The position numbers and the translations under genes were made by a program. A DNA stretch of 64,000 nucleotides from Eopsaltria australis (taxonomy: Eukaryota > Chordata > Aves > Passeriformes > Petroicidae). Under the pieces are notes generated by a model. It was given only the letters and a program-made list of their open reading frames with translations, was not told the DNA's origin and made no database searches. Positions 24,001 to 39,000 of this stretch are shown piece by piece. Within the stretch, counting starts at the first letter, position 1. Each line of letters begins with the position of its first letter. The DNA lies in assembly GCA_034509425.1 (NCBI GenBank), contig JAVTVJ010000962.1, positions 124,001 to 188,000 on the forward strand. The letters run 5' to 3'.

Positions 24001-27000
24001 TCATTCTCTTCCCCCTCTCATCCACATTCCCTCTATTAGTTTTTTTATCTAAGGATTGTGTCTCACCTGTAGTTCCTTACCCTGACTGTCCTCGATTCTA
24101 ACTCTTCCTTTGCCCAGATTGCCATAGTTTCAATTCTGGCACCTTTCAGCCCGTATCCAGCTTTGTTGTTTTCTTCCTCTTCGTGATGGATTTCACACCC
24201 ATGAAATGCCCTTTCTGGGTTAGTGCCTGGCTGCTGCCTGGCTAACAGGGGATGATTTAGCTGTAGCTCGTTCTGGGGTAGACAGTCTTGAAATACTGCA
24301 GCTTCTGTCACTCATGTCTTTCCGTTCAAAAGAATGGTATATTACCATGCAGAATTGCTTAATGCTGTCATATTTGTAGTAATTTTGAAGTTTAGGTCGT
24401 TAATTACAACCTCCTATTTAAACTCAAGAGATGTTACTAAAAAAGCATATATAATAAAAGACTTCGCAAGTGTTAGAACTTCAATGTACTTGTCAGTAAT
24501 TTCCAAGTCATAATGTGCCTTTTGCAACACTTTTTTTTAAACAGAGTCTGACAGTAATTCTGAGTCAGATACAGAAGGGTCTGAGGAGGAAGATGATGAA
24601 GATGATAAAGATCAAGATGAATCAGATACCGACACTGAGGGAGAAAAAACTCCGCTGAAACTGAATAAAACTTCATCCTCTGTGAAGAGCTCTTCCATTG
24701 GTCTTACAGCTCATTCCACCCCACTTAATCTCCAAGTAGCAAAGACGCCGAGCTCGGCACCAGCTGCCTTATGTCCTGAGTCCCAGCCTGCAGTGTTCCT
24801 TGGGACAGGACCCTCCACCCTCACGCCAAGTACACACTGTGGTATCTCACTGTCTTCTGTTATACTACAATGTGATAGCTAAGGTCCATGTGTTGTAAAA
24901 GTAGTCAGAAAATAGTCCAGGTGCTGGTATCAAGTGACAGCTCAAGAAGACTTTCCCTAAGAACAGTGATTCACTGAACAGCCACCCCAAGGATGTGGCA
25001 GCATCCCCCTCACATGAGGTTTTCAGATGCCAGTTGGTCAGGGTGCGGGATAATCTTGGTAAAGCTTCCTTTCCCAAGGAAGGCTGGACCAGGTGTCTTT
25101 TGATGTCCCTTCTGAGTTTGACTGTTGGGGGACTCTGTGGTGTTTTCACGGGTGTTTGCAGCAGTTGTTGAGATCTGTCAGCCAAGTTGCAAATTTCCAG
25201 ACTAGAACATTACACTTAGACCAGGACATTTTAACTTACGTAATTATTTGAGAGAAGATAGAATTAAATATCCAGAGTTGATATTTATTACATTAAAACT
25301 CTTCATTATTTAGTCTTTGGAATTTTCCATTTTATCCTAAACTAGTTATACTTACTTCCTATTTCTGTACGTTCTAGTTTGCGTTCTGAATCTTCAGTTT
25401 GTGCCCCTTCCTCAACAAACATTGTAACCATATTTTGTTAGAATATAATTTTCTAATAATTATTCCAAAATTCTCAGTAGAATTTATAGAGTATGTGCAA
25501 GGATTTATTTTTAAAAAGTTCATGGAAAGTACGTTTAACATTTGCCTGATAATATATAGTGCTTATAATCCTTCATTTGATGACTTAATTTGTAAGATTT
25601 AGTAACTACTGTGGCTGCGGTAAAGAATGCATTTGTGAAAGTCACACTTCTTAATTTGCATGGTAACAATGAAATGGAATCACATATTTCCTACTTTGAA
25701 TTAGAAACTTGATGTTTATTAACATGCATGTAAGCAGATTTTTAAACGTGGACTTCTGCTTATAAATAGGTTTTTATATTTGGATTCAGTGGAATAGGAA
25801 CTTCATTCCATGTTAGACAAGGGCATTAGCTTTGAAGCAGTATAATGTGATCTACCTAGTATTTATCCCAGAAACAGGCTTGTTAATTGTACAGTTTACA
25901 AAAGATTTCGTATGGATTAGGAGTAATCCAGATGGGTAAATCAGAAAGTTAACTTTTTTCCTCAGGAATTTGTGTTGATTTGTGATGTTTTGAAAAGACT
26001 GATAGCGGATTTTTCTGTTTACAGGAGTAGGAGGTGGAATAAATAAGTTTTATATCCTTGCTTTAGATGTAATAATGCTACACCTAAGAATCACCTAATA
26101 AGAATCAACATAATACATCAAAAATATTTCTGTGAACCTTTTACCAAGAGTTGGTCAGTTGCTGAAGGGGTCTCATGGTCACTTCTCTGTATCTGTTTTG
26201 CACTGTTTTGCACTGGACTTTTCACTTCGCTTATATTTGGAAAAGCAGCCTCCCTCCCTGCACTGTGACCATTCAAAATAATGCAGTAGACAATCGTATT
26301 AGGTTAAGAGTGCAGACCTGTGTCTAAAGTTTGGCATCTGAGCTCAGGCATTTCCTGGGTGCTTTTTCTGGGGGGCCTCTTCACATCATCTGAAAGGAGC
26401 TGCTGGCGGCTCCCTGGGCTGGGCTGCGTGTGACGCTCCCGGCTGTGAGAGGCTGGAGCGAGTGCCAGGGCTCAGTCTGGTCAAGGCTCTTCACTCGTGG
26501 CTGTTTCCAGGGAAGAGTTTGTCACATTCTTGACCTTTTTGAGAAGTGCATCTTCCAAAAGTTGGTCTGCTTACATAGGTCATGTCCTGCAGCTGACTGA
26601 GAGGCCTGAGGAAAGGATCAGCCTTTCACACTAAAAAACCCCACGTTTGGCAGTTGTCTGTGGGATACTATTGATTCAGTTGCTTGACAAGCACCAAACA
26701 CATCATCTGTTTAAACTTGGAAAAGCTGAAGTAGATCTGAAAATTTTCTGCATTTGACTGCAGTCTGTAGACAGTACTCTAGGAAGACTAAACCTATTAG
26801 AATATGGATCTTTAAAGTAAAGTGTTTTTATTTGCATCTTCTTTACTGATAAAAATTATATACGGTCCTGTGTAGAAAAACAAGTGTGCAAGGAATTAAA
26901 TTAGCAATATTTGAGAGCACTAAACAGAACAAGCAGCTAGGTATGGGATAATTAGATTTGCTGTTTACAATTTCAGTAGAAGAGGTTACAGGAAACTTAG

Positions 27001-30000
27001 AGGAAAATGCATTTCAGAAGGAGAACACTTAAAAATTAAGTTTCTTGGTAATTGAGGTACAAAATGGTGAGAAGGAAAAAACAGTTCTCTTTTGTTTTGG
27101 GGATATAAATATAAAAAGTACATTTTAGGAACATATTTTCTTCTGTAAGTCCTGTTAGGTATTAATCAGAGATTCTGTTTTAGGTATTTCAAAAAGACGA
27201 AGAGTAGCGGATGAACGGGAACTGCGTGTTCCTCTTGATTATGGGTACGTTATGTATATGCTTGACTTTCTTTAAAGGGAGATAATGCCTTCAAAAATCA
27301 CTTGGTAAAGAAATGAGTTTAAAACTTTTGAGGCTGAGTAATAAGGGAAGGGCTTCAACAATTTAGATTTCTGACTCCCAGTGACTGTGGATCTCTTTTA
27401 AAAAGTGTCAGCGTATTTCATGTGTTAATTTTCGTGCATTAAATTTGCAAACATGACTTATCTCTTAGCTGTTTTGCTTTGGAAATTAATCCTGATGATC
27501 TAAGCCAATAGAGACTCCAAATTGCTCCCTGAAGTATTGTTCTAAGCTGTTGAAAATCTGGTAGTGTGTAAGTTGCTTGATATAAATAAATTCATATGTT
27601 TAGTCAGTTTGGAGAATCTACATGATGAAATTTTCTGATTTGGTCTGTTTGGTTTATTATACTCTAGTCACATTTTTCTCTTCCTTTTTTTTGTAGAATT
27701 CTTAAATTGACACAAATAATTTGTTTTTTAAAAAGTGTATTGTTGTATGCAACTATTTCGTGTTACTCTAGCTGGCAAAGAGAAACCCGAATAAGAAACT
27801 TTGGTGGTCGTCTTCAAGGAGAAGTAGCATATTTTGCACCTTGTGGAAAGAAGCTAAGACAGTATCCTGAAGTAGTAAAGGTACATTCACTTTTTAACTT
27901 CTGTGTTCTAATGCTGGTAAGCATGCTTGCAATTAAAATAAATAATTTTTTTCTCTCCAATAGAGATATTTATTTTCTGTGATGTGAGGTGTTATGTATC
28001 TTGGTCTGTTACTGATTTGATGTCTTATAAATGCGTATCCCTTTGACAGAATATGCAAAACGTTACACTCACAAAGTTAGCTGTACATCAAAGCTGGGTT
28101 GTAATTATTTGCAAGCTGAAGTGGAAAAATATGTGATTTTTTCAGTATCTCAGCAGAAATGGAATAATGGATATCTCAAGGGACAATTTCAGCTTCAGTG
28201 CAAAAATAGGAGTGGGTGACTTCTATGAAGCCAGAGATGGACCGCAGGTATCCACTTTTTAAAAAGTAAAGTTTTTGATCCAAGGAGCATTAACTTAAGT
28301 TTAGGTGAAGTAATTTCTGCTACGATCTGAAGCATTTCCTGAGTTTAGCTAATTGTTTCTAAAAACTGTACGTGTTCTTAACAGTAGTTAGATTGAGATG
28401 CAGAGAGAGTTGAGAACTGCTCCCTTCAGTGGCTTTGCTCAGAGGGTGCTTTAATGATCAGCTCTGAGTCTGGCTTGGTCTAGTTTGAAAACTGAGAGCT
28501 ACGTATTTTATCTTAGCATTCAGGTGTTTCTGACTTAAAACTTTGTTTCTTCTTTTATTGTATACAGCCTCATATCTAAAGCAATTTATGTGTAGATGTT
28601 AAATCCCACTCTGTGTGTTCCTGTGCTTAATATATGTATATGTGTATGTGTGTGTTTATATGTAAATTGCATGTTTATATACAAGTGTCTCCTGTATCAA
28701 GAATACTGTCTGATCATCCTGAAGCTTGACACTTTTACAGAAGAGGATGCAGAACTATACCAGTTATGCTTTTCAGTGGTAAGATTGTTAGACAGTGTGT
28801 AGGTAAACCACACCAGGATAAGTAAATCTAAAATTTTAAGGAAGTTGCTACTGAGTTTGTGCCATGCTGTGTTACCGTATTTTGGCCATGTTGCCATTTC
28901 TTCAGGATGTGCATGAAAATTTTTGGACTTTCCTCATTGAAGGTATTTGCTTCTTTAAAAGAGAAGTGTTCTGAACATGTTACTAGCTCTCAATAGTCTT
29001 GAGTTCAGGCTCAAGTTAAGCCTTATGTTCTTGCCATATCTTGTAGAAATATGTAATGTTTGTGTAGTATAGATTTGAAAGCATTAAAGACTGAATTCAT
29101 GGTAAGCAGCTACTTCCAGGTGGTGCTTCCTGGTTTACAGGCTAAAGCATTGCTAAACTTGCTTCATGTTTGGTCTTCAACAGTTACAAGTTCCTGTCAT
29201 TACAAACTTCATTATGTACCTGCATGTCTTGACTGAAATAATTCATTTCTTTGTGATGTAATGGCAGGGTGTCTGCTCTCTTTTTGCCCTGTTCCCTTTT
29301 TTGTGTCTGTTGCCGTATTACTTCATTAGTCTTGTCCCCATCTTTAGTTGTATCTGTCTTCTCCCTTTAGCTGATTTGCAGTTTGCCTTGTGATCTATGA
29401 AACTTGAGAATGAAGGCAATGTGAGGGGCAGATTTCTACAGGCAAGACTGGCAGTGTAAACATTAGTTTGCTGTACATATCATCTCTGTACTTTGTACTG
29501 ATGTGTTTTTTGATAGACTGAGACTTGGGTAGACAAAGGAGAAGTTTTCTTACTGGAAGAAGAGACTGAGAGCAGCTGTGTTAGACGTGCTTAAGATGTG
29601 TTTACATTTTAGGTGTGAATGACAAGTTAAAAAACAGTGGAGCTACACTCAGGTTGATAATATTGCCTAGTAAAACAGTATGTGGTACTGATACTTTATG
29701 AAAAGAGCTTACACCCTCTTTACTAAATTTTTTGAATCATCCAGATTCAAAATAGTATATAATAATCATATCTTCATGGATGTCTGGAGGTAATTCCAGA
29801 AATTTTATTTCTGCTTTTGTGGTAATTTCCATTATTCTGTATAGCCTCTTGTGGTTGTTCTTCCCTTCATTTGCTATACGCTTCTGTCATCTTTTGAGAC
29901 ATGCAACATGTGCTGGGCTAAGTTTCACACAGCTCTAAGATGGAATAAGATGTGAAGAAAATTTTCTTAAGGCTAAATCAGTATTATTTAAGATTTACCT

Positions 30001-33000
30001 ATAGTAAGCCAAAAGTACGTGGATTACCTGCTTCTTACTGTGCCTGTGTTTCTCTCTTGTGATACACAAACCACCAAATATTATGGGTTATTCAAAGCAG
30101 TGTTTGAATGCTGTGACAGAAGCGTATCTGGCAGAAGTGGACCATAAAGAGTAGGATTAGAAGAATTATTGAAGTCTGGCAAAGGTGAAAATTCACTGAC
30201 TGGACCTGGAAGCTTTAAACTGCTGTGATTTTGAAAGATTAGTATGAATGCAATTTGGGGTGATGGACTAAACATGGGTCCTCATGAGTTTAAGTAATGT
30301 GTACAGGAGTCTTTGTCCTATTCCGGGTTCTGCAATTCAGTTTGGAAAGCTGTGTCGTTAACTTTTCCCCACAAATCTAATCTGAAATTGAAGTGGATTT
30401 TTGCTTCTTGCAAAGTGCCTATGGTTTTGTTCATTAGCTTGATTAACAGGATTTGAGCTTGATTCTGCTTTCTTGCATAGTTGTCTGGTGTCTTTTTGGC
30501 AAATGTCCTGATTGCAGCACAGTATTGTGGTACATGATAGATGCTTGAACATGAGAAATTGAATAAAGTTATTATTTTGATTAGTTTGAACAATAAACTA
30601 CAATATTTCAGTGTTATTCCCATTTTTTCTTTAATGTTTGAGCAGCAAAGCTTCAATTTTATGGAAGCCTGTGATTCTCCCGTGTTAGAGCACAACCCTT
30701 CTATTTTATCTTTGGAATATCAAAAACCCAGAGTATCAGACTGTACATTCCTTTAATAGAAATATATTTTGGGTTAGATTTTAAAAGCTGTTTCAGCACA
30801 AAATATAGACGACGATCAATTCAGTCTTGCTTAACCCTTAATGGCTTTGTTCTGGACTGTTTGTGTCCTGCCCTCTCTTGAGCCTGTGGAAGCTCGTGCA
30901 TCCACAGTACCCTTTGGCAGGACATTAAAGAGTCTTCTCCCATCCCTAGAAACACATGTTTCTTTTGCTTATTGAACCATTATTCACTTCATTTGATGGC
31001 CTCTAGTGTCTCTTTTAGGCGGCATTAGGAAAATGGAATATCCAACATGGTCTCTGGTACTGATGATCTGGTAGACCTCTTACTTTTCTGTGATGCGTGT
31101 TTATTATCGTTACTGTCATTAACTGCAGAAAATACAAATACAGGGCAAGAGCAGCCTCCATTGCTGTTCTAAGGTACTTTTTGAACTATGGCTGCTTCTC
31201 CTCTTTTTCTCTGATTTCTGTTTTGCCTCCTCTGACACATATATTTTATGAGATTAGATTTTCTAGCTTGGAAGTTGGTGTAGGTAATAAGTACAAGTAT
31301 TAAATCTACCTCAATAAACTGAGGTAGATTTACTCTGCAATCCAAGTACTAGGCAGAGAAACAAAAGTTACACTTAAGTAATACTCACAAAGATAGTAAG
31401 AGAATTAACTTCTAGTCAAGTGGTAGAGGTAAATATTTTGGATTAAAAAGCCCTTAGGGGTGGTGCATGATGATGTGGTACACATTAATGATATGTTCAT
31501 GGTTCTGAACAGTGCTTTTTCAGACCATAACTAATAATAAAGTCCTTTGGAATGTGTGCAAACCAAGCGTGACTTGTACTCTGGGGATGGTCTTAACTGG
31601 GAATGATTCAGACTTCAGAAAAATATCTTTGCAGATACTGATAACTCCCTTGAAATCTGAATGTCTCATTACAAACTGCCATTTCTTCTGCTGATGTTAA
31701 GCAAAACATTTGTAACTGTGAAGAATGAGCGGAAATAATTAAAGGACAAATTACCAGAATAGGCAAAAATCATTTATGTTGTGGTACAGTAAATTGGATT
31801 TTAGGGTTTATGTAAATATAAATGTGAAAACTAAAGCATGCTAAATATATTTTTTCTGAACTGATATTTAATGAGTTTTGAAAGTTACCAACTTTCCTTC
31901 TTGCTTTAGCAGACATTTTCAAAATTTTTTACAAACCTTTTTAAGACAAGTTATGAAGAAGTCCTGAAAGATGTGTAGCTTGCAGTTTCTTCCCTGCATT
32001 TCTCAAAAACTTGGAGAAATGGTAAAAGATGTTAAAATTTCAAAATAGTGGTGTTCAGATAAACAGAATCACCTAGACTGTGCTCCTTTTCTGCTCAGTA
32101 GATGCAATAAATTCTACTTTTTAGTAACCAGTTAAAGTTATTCCTTAGTGAGGATTAACGTGGATATTTTTATTAACAAAGTATTTTAGAATCTGCATTC
32201 GTGATGCCACAAAATACTGCAGTGCATGCTTTGTTTGGTTAGAGAATATAGCTAATGTAACTTTATTTTAGATACATGGATGCTTAGAAGGTACTTTTGA
32301 TTCAAGTTGGTGCATAAACTGTGGTGAATGAGGGAAAAACTCAGTTGTTAAAATGCATCTGTGTTTTTTCAGCTCAGTTGTTGAGCTCTACAATACTCAA
32401 AAGCAATATTTGAAAATTCATTACTCCTTTTGCTTGGTATTTATGCCAGAATTTCTGTAGACACTCTCTGTTGGAAGACAGCATCTCATAGATTGACACA
32501 TTTTTTCATTCATGTTGAGCAGTGGATTATATGGATGCAGAATAGTTGCTGTTGAGTTTCTGTAATAAGGAAGAATCTGTTTTGCCTTCTAGAAACGGTT
32601 GAACAATGTGATTTGATAAGAAATAATTTAAAATAACACGGTAATGGCATATCTACTAGGTAAAAACTTTATAAATACTTGAATAGTCTTCAAAATCTTT
32701 CCTAGTGTTAGAATTTACAAAAGTTCTTAGTGATAGTCTCTCAATATGTAGCTCCTGTACATCATCAAGAAATTGTCCTGCCCAAATAATACATCACAGC
32801 ACTTGCGTATTTTATATCTACAACTCATCTTAGAATTCGGGTTTTTTTAATCTGTGTTTGTAATACCTCTCTGTGAAATGTATCAATTTAAAGGGTGTGC
32901 AGTGGTGTCTTCTGAAGGAAGAGGAAGTCATTCCCCGTATCAGAGCTATGGAAGGGCGTAGAGGACGACCCCCAAATCCAGAGAGGCAGCACTCCAGAGA

Positions 33001-36000
33001 GGAGTCGAGGACGAGACGCCGCAAAGGCCGACCTCCGAATGTGGGAAGTGGTGACTTTCTGGACAACGCTGACACAAAGCTTTTGAGAAAGCTCCAGGCT
33101 CAAGGTAAGGACAGTGTTAATGTTTTCACAAAGAGAGGGTATCAGTATATACAGAGTTAATTTTTTTCCTGTAGGAGAGTGTTTTGTCTCACAAGGGTAT
33201 TAGTATACAGCGTTTTATTTTGGATATTTATTGCATGTTCTTATTGAAGGCTTTTTGAAGATCAGTAAATGTATATAGGTTTTAAAGAAGGAAGTGCATG
33301 TGTCCTAAAAGCCCGCTCTATAGTTACTGCACAAGAAGCTGACGATATTTTGGGGAGTTCTGTCATGCAGGTCCTGGACCTCAGTCCTTTGAAAAGCAAG
33401 CTGAATCCAACCTCCAGAAAATCCTTCCTAGAGCTGTCTTCTATCAGTGTATCCATAAGCAGTTAATTCAAATTTCAAAAATGCTGTCACAGGGTAGTAG
33501 AATGCTTCAGGAGGCTACTAATTAGCATAAGAGTGGCTGAGTTTAGGTAGCCACAGGAAAGAGGCATGTGACCCAGGTGAGTGTGCTCTTGCTTCATTGT
33601 TAAAAAAGGGTTAGATAATTACATGAGGTAACTTCTAAGGAAAACTAATTTCATGCTTTTTGAATGAAATGTTGATGTAGTAGTTTTGAAACAAATGTTT
33701 TCTGCTTTAAAAAGAAAGAAGAAAGTGGTTTTAAAATGAACCCGCATTATTGGCATGATTCTGTCACTTAATAAAGAATTTTTTCCTCCGAAACCATTAT
33801 TTATTTTATGTAGAAAGTATCCATGTTCATTTGCACTGTTGATGTAGTTACTGATACATGACATGCCATTAATGATAGTTCATAGAAAAATTTTGTAAAC
33901 TTTAGTGTGTGTGAAACAAATCCTCTGCTTGCTTTGCCTTTACAATGTGCAAATATCTGGAACATGAACTGTATCTTTGTTGTTGGACAGCACTGTTTTT
34001 ATGAACGAATATTTTCTTTTTGTAACAGAAATAGCTAGGCAAGCAGCACAAATAAAGCTACTGAGAAAGCTTCAGAAGCAGGAACAAGTGCGAGCTGCCA
34101 AAGAAGCAAAAAAACAGCAAGGTAAGTATTACTTATGCAAGTTTGTGCATGTTAGGGGACAATTTTGAAAAGTGTTTAGGAAAAGTTACCTGTCTCTTGC
34201 CACGTTCTGCTGATACTGTTTGCTTTTGTTTGTTAGCTATTATGGCAGCTGAAGAAAAGCGAAAGCAAAAGGAGCAGATAAAGATAATGAAGCAACAGGT
34301 AAACTATGCAACTGCTAAATAAGCTCTTTAAATTATGTTTTTAATCATTCAATAAGGTGTATGTCAAATATTTACTAAGTATGCTGATTACAAGTGTATG
34401 TTTTAAATCTAGTTTTAAAGAGCACACAGTGTATGTTACTTAAAATTCTGAACTCCATTAAATCCACCACTGACCCATGTCCCCAGGTGCCACATCAACA
34501 CGGCTTTCAAATCCCTTGAGGGACAGAGACTCCACTGTCACCCTGAGCAGCTTGGGCCACAGCTAGATGACCCTTTCCGTGAAGAAATATTACCTAATAT
34601 CCAAGTTAAACCTCCCTTGGTACAATTTGAGGCCATTTCCCCTTGTCCTGTCCCTTGTTCCCTGGGAGCAGAGCCAACCCCCACTTGGCTGCACCCTCCT
34701 GTCAGGGAGTTTAGGAAAGCGAGAAAGTCCCCCCGAGCCTCCTTTTTTTCCGAGCTGAGCCCCTTTCCCAGCTCCCTCAGCTGCTCCTGGTCCTCCAGCC
34801 CCTTCCCCTGCTCTGTTGCCCTTCTTCTCTGGACATGCTCCAGCCCCTCAATGTCTCTATATGATCTCAGCATCACAACACTTGGAAAAACTACCAGTCT
34901 TAGTTTGCCTGTAAGTGACATGGGTGACATGGGAAGAAGACAGAGATGCTGCTTGCCACTGTAGGGAGAAAATTTGTGTGGCCAAAGATCAATCGAAGTT
35001 GGAGTTGCCAGAAATGTGGGGGACAATGGAAAAGAGTTTTTTGAAATACATTAATGGCAACCCTGGTCATATGCATAAATTGGGAAGTGAGGGGCTGAAG
35101 AGCAGCTGCAGGAAGGGACCTGGGGGTTTGATGGCAAGTTGGGTATCAGTCAGGAGTGCCCTGGCACCCAGGAGGGACATCTTTGCCCTGGAGAGCATCA
35201 GGCCCAGCGTCATTGGCCAGGCAAGGACGGTTTGTCCCATTGTGCTCTGCACTGGGGTGGCCTCACCTTGAGTCCTTGGGACAGTTTTGGGCACTGCAAT
35301 ATAAAAAGGACTTTAAACCATTAGAGGCTATCCAAAGAAGGCCATGAGGATGGTGAAGGGACTGGAGAGGAAGTCTTAAGAGGAGCAGCTGAGGGCACTT
35401 GGTTTGTTCAGCCTGGAGAAGAAGAGATTGAGAGGAGACTCGTTGTCTTCAACATACTCAGGAGGGGCAGTGGAGGGACAGCTCTGATCTCTGCTCTCTA
35501 GTGACCGGTGACAGAACTTGAGGGAACGACTGGAGCCATGTTGGAAGGTTTAGGCTAGATATCAAAATAAAGGTTGACCAACCCAGAGGGTGGTCGGGCA
35601 CTGGACAGGCTCCCCAGGGAATGGTCATGGCCCCAAGGCTGCCAGAGCTCTCAGGAGCATTTGGACAACACTCTCAGGCAGAGGATGGGATTGTTGGGGT
35701 GTCTGTGCAGGGCCAGGGGTTGGATCAACAATCCTGATGGGTACCTCCCAACTCAGCATGTTCTATGATTTTATGAGATCTGAGGTGTTAAAGAAGCCAA
35801 TAACAATATGAAACCCTTTCATATCTTTGAAATCCAGGTTTTAAATCCTGACATGCTTCTTTTTTTTTTTTTTTTTTTTGAGTAGTAAACCAAAATTGGT
35901 GCTACTACAGACTACCTTAAATATCCCTGTAATAGATAGCAATTAATTCTTATTAGTAACGGTTTAAATTTTTCCTTTCTTTTTTTTAAGCAAGTGCTCA

Positions 36001-39000
36001 GCGTAGTAGACATTGAGCTGGGAGTTGTTACTACCATGTATGAGTTACAGTAGAAAAGGCTGAGTGAGCTAGGACTATTCAGCCTGGAGAAGACGAGGCT
36101 CAGGAGGATCTTGCTAATATAGCTAAGTACCTGATGGGCAGCTGCAACGAGGTGACTCCTCTCAGAAGTGCCCAGTTGACAGGAGGTTCCTTCTGAATGT
36201 TGGGAAACACTTTGTCACCAAGATGGCAACTGAGAACTGGAGCAGGTGGCCCAGGGAGGCTGTGGAGCCTCCCACATAGATTTTCAACAGCAACCTGGAT
36301 GTGGTCCTGGGTAACTGGTTCTAGGTGACCCTTCTGGGACAGGACTTTTGTCTACTCTTTCTGTGGACAAAGTGACTTCCAGATGTCCCTCCCAATCTCA
36401 GCCATTCTACACTTTTGTAGATTGTGGCAATTTCAATGTGTCCACTTTTCGAGGCAACCCATACTTGTTAAAGAAAAGGAGCACACTATGATTTTCAAGT
36501 GGTGCTTACATTCCGAGGGGTTTGAGGAGCAAGAATTTTGAAATTGTCAAATACATCAAATCCAGACCTTGTTCGTCATCATCATAGTCCTTCTTGATGT
36601 GTAGCCTGATAAAACTTCCACGATTTCAATGTGCAGAGTACTTCTTCTCTGAGATAGTTCCTTATTGTGGTCTCTGCTGAAAAGCTTGTTCTGTATTAAC
36701 TCTAACCTTTATGGAGTTGAGAGGTTGTAGTACATGCTTTCAATTTTTGTAGTGTTTTGTTTTAAAGTATAATGGGGGATAATAGAGATTTAAGGTCCAT
36801 GCTGTGAGCTTCACATGGTGAAAAAAGTTCAGCACTGTCTGAACAAGGCCTGTGAACGAATTTGCTTGATAAGGTTGTATTATGTTGGACTTCTCAACAG
36901 TTTAAGGAGCTGCTAAGATTTGCCTGGAGTTTATAAGACTTCATGTATTGGAGCTCTATTTGTCAGAAAATTTTGTGTGTCTTTCTCATCTGTGATTGCT
37001 CCTTTACTGTTAAATATTTTAGATTATCTTTTCTTAGGGACTTGGTTTTGGTTTTAATTATTTTTCAATAAGGTGTGTACATCACTGTGTGTTCTCCAAA
37101 GAGTAAAATTTTAGAGTGGTCTGTGTTCTAAGAGTCTCAGGCCAGCTCACAAGAAAACAAGGTATTCTGTGCAGATGGGCTTTACCCTCACTGTTGGGAA
37201 AGTAGCTGCTGCTCCAGAGAAGCTCATTGCATTCCTTTTCAAGCTTCTGGTTTAGGCTTCCCAGCTTGCAGGGGTATTCCATGGTCTGGGTTTTGCTATT
37301 AAAACTTTACAACAAGTCCAGCTGGATCTATGCACTTTCCTTCAAAATGGTCCTTCCTAGTCACTGTGGCTCAACCAGAGATAATAAAATCTCAAATAAT
37401 GTGCTAGTGATTTTTTAATAGCTAATTTAACAGACAAACCTATGCAGCACAGGTAGTGTGAAATAATCCCAGTGTTTGCATTTCTCAGTCAATGTAATAA
37501 GACTTCGTTCAGATTTTAGGAACTAATTCACAAAGAAGAGTAAATTAGAATATGGTTGCCCCGCATCTGTCTGTGAGGTGCATAACTTGATTTCTTCTCA
37601 CCATGATGAAACATGCTTGAATGTGTTGTATTAACCATGGTTCCTGTTCTGATTACTTCTTTTGTTACAGCACGTATACAATTCCATCCCCCAAACTCCA
37701 TATTAAGACTTCCAGAATTAGCATCTATTATTATCTGAGTGCTTTAAAAATCTGGAGAAACTGAAATACACTTAACTGAGCATGTTACCCAGGTTGCATG
37801 TGCATGAGTGTTCCTGGCTGACAGAGCACGGGCTTTGGGTTTTGCTGAGCTCAGCTCTCCGTGCAGCCCATGGGACCATACTGGCCTGAGAGAGGCTGCA
37901 AGAACCGAGGCACAAACAGTGCTTGGACAGATTTCTTGGTCAGGGAGGTCACTTCAAAACATCATGTATTTCTTGGCATAGCTCACCCTTCTGCTCATTC
38001 CTAACTAACTCCACCATTGTCAGCTGGAATTTGAATGCTCTAGCTTGCTTACTTGGTCGTTAATGTTGTCCTCTTGAAGGTGTTAAAAAAATGATAAAAA
38101 ACTTTGGCAACTTAAGCATGAGCACTTATGTGTAACTAAGCGTGGCTTCCTTCAGGGTTGTACCAGACGTCTTCTAATACTAGTAAAAATTCTCAACATA
38201 TCTTGTTCTATGAGAACAGTTGACTGAAATGGGTGAAACTCAATAACAAAAAAGTATGTATAAACTTTGTCATTTTTCAAATGTAAAAATAGATTTCCTT
38301 TATATATTTTTTTAAAAGAAATAACTTTCTTACCCTTGTAGGAAAAAATTAAGCGAATCCAGCAAATTAGAATGGAGAAAGAACTTCGAGCTCAGCAAAT
38401 TTTAGAGGTAAAAATTATGGCTCAAATATAATTTTGCTGTTGCCATTTTAAAGAATGTTGTATTTTAGTAGTCACACATGTAGTTAGGAACGTAACTAAA
38501 TATAGCAACTCTAACAGCCTGGATTTCCAAAAGCCAGTTCAAAAATGTGTTTTAAAATACTTTTCTTTAAAAATCAGCATTAACTGTGATCCATACTCTT
38601 ACAAGTACTCACACTTGGGCTCACGATTTTCTATCAGAATAGTCCTGTGTGTACTTGAGTTAACAGTAGAGCAGTTCCTTTGTTAGAGAACAAGTTTGCA
38701 GTAGTAGGATGTTAATATAATGCCCTGCTTTGTATGAAGTGCAGTGGGTTTAAAAATACTATGTCTGTATTTTTGCTAGCAGGTTTGCTAGCAAAGATAG
38801 ATTGCTAATTTTCAAGTCTCCATTGACATAAAAATTAATAATAATCTCTTTGCCATTTATATTGTTTCTGTGTGTACTTACTTTCTTAAAATAGCCAGGT
38901 GAAGCAGTTTTGAGTGGGAGTTGAAATTCTGCTTTAATTTTTATAAAGTAACTGAAATGTGCATTGATTGATCATGAAAGCTGTATCAGAGCTTTCTTGC

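Larger units (their letters stand above)
34299..38341 (+). other. Intron 13 (4.0 kb) with a cluster of three CR1 fragments
   Basis: Three CR1 pieces of mixed orientation occupy 34465-36415 (listed). A T20 tract lies at 35860-35879. The rest, 36420-38341, is unique AT-rich sequence. Confidence 0.85.

Noticed and set aside
34538..35026. 162-codon minus-strand frame
   Set aside because: It lies over CR1 fragments and reads repeat sequence, not a host gene.
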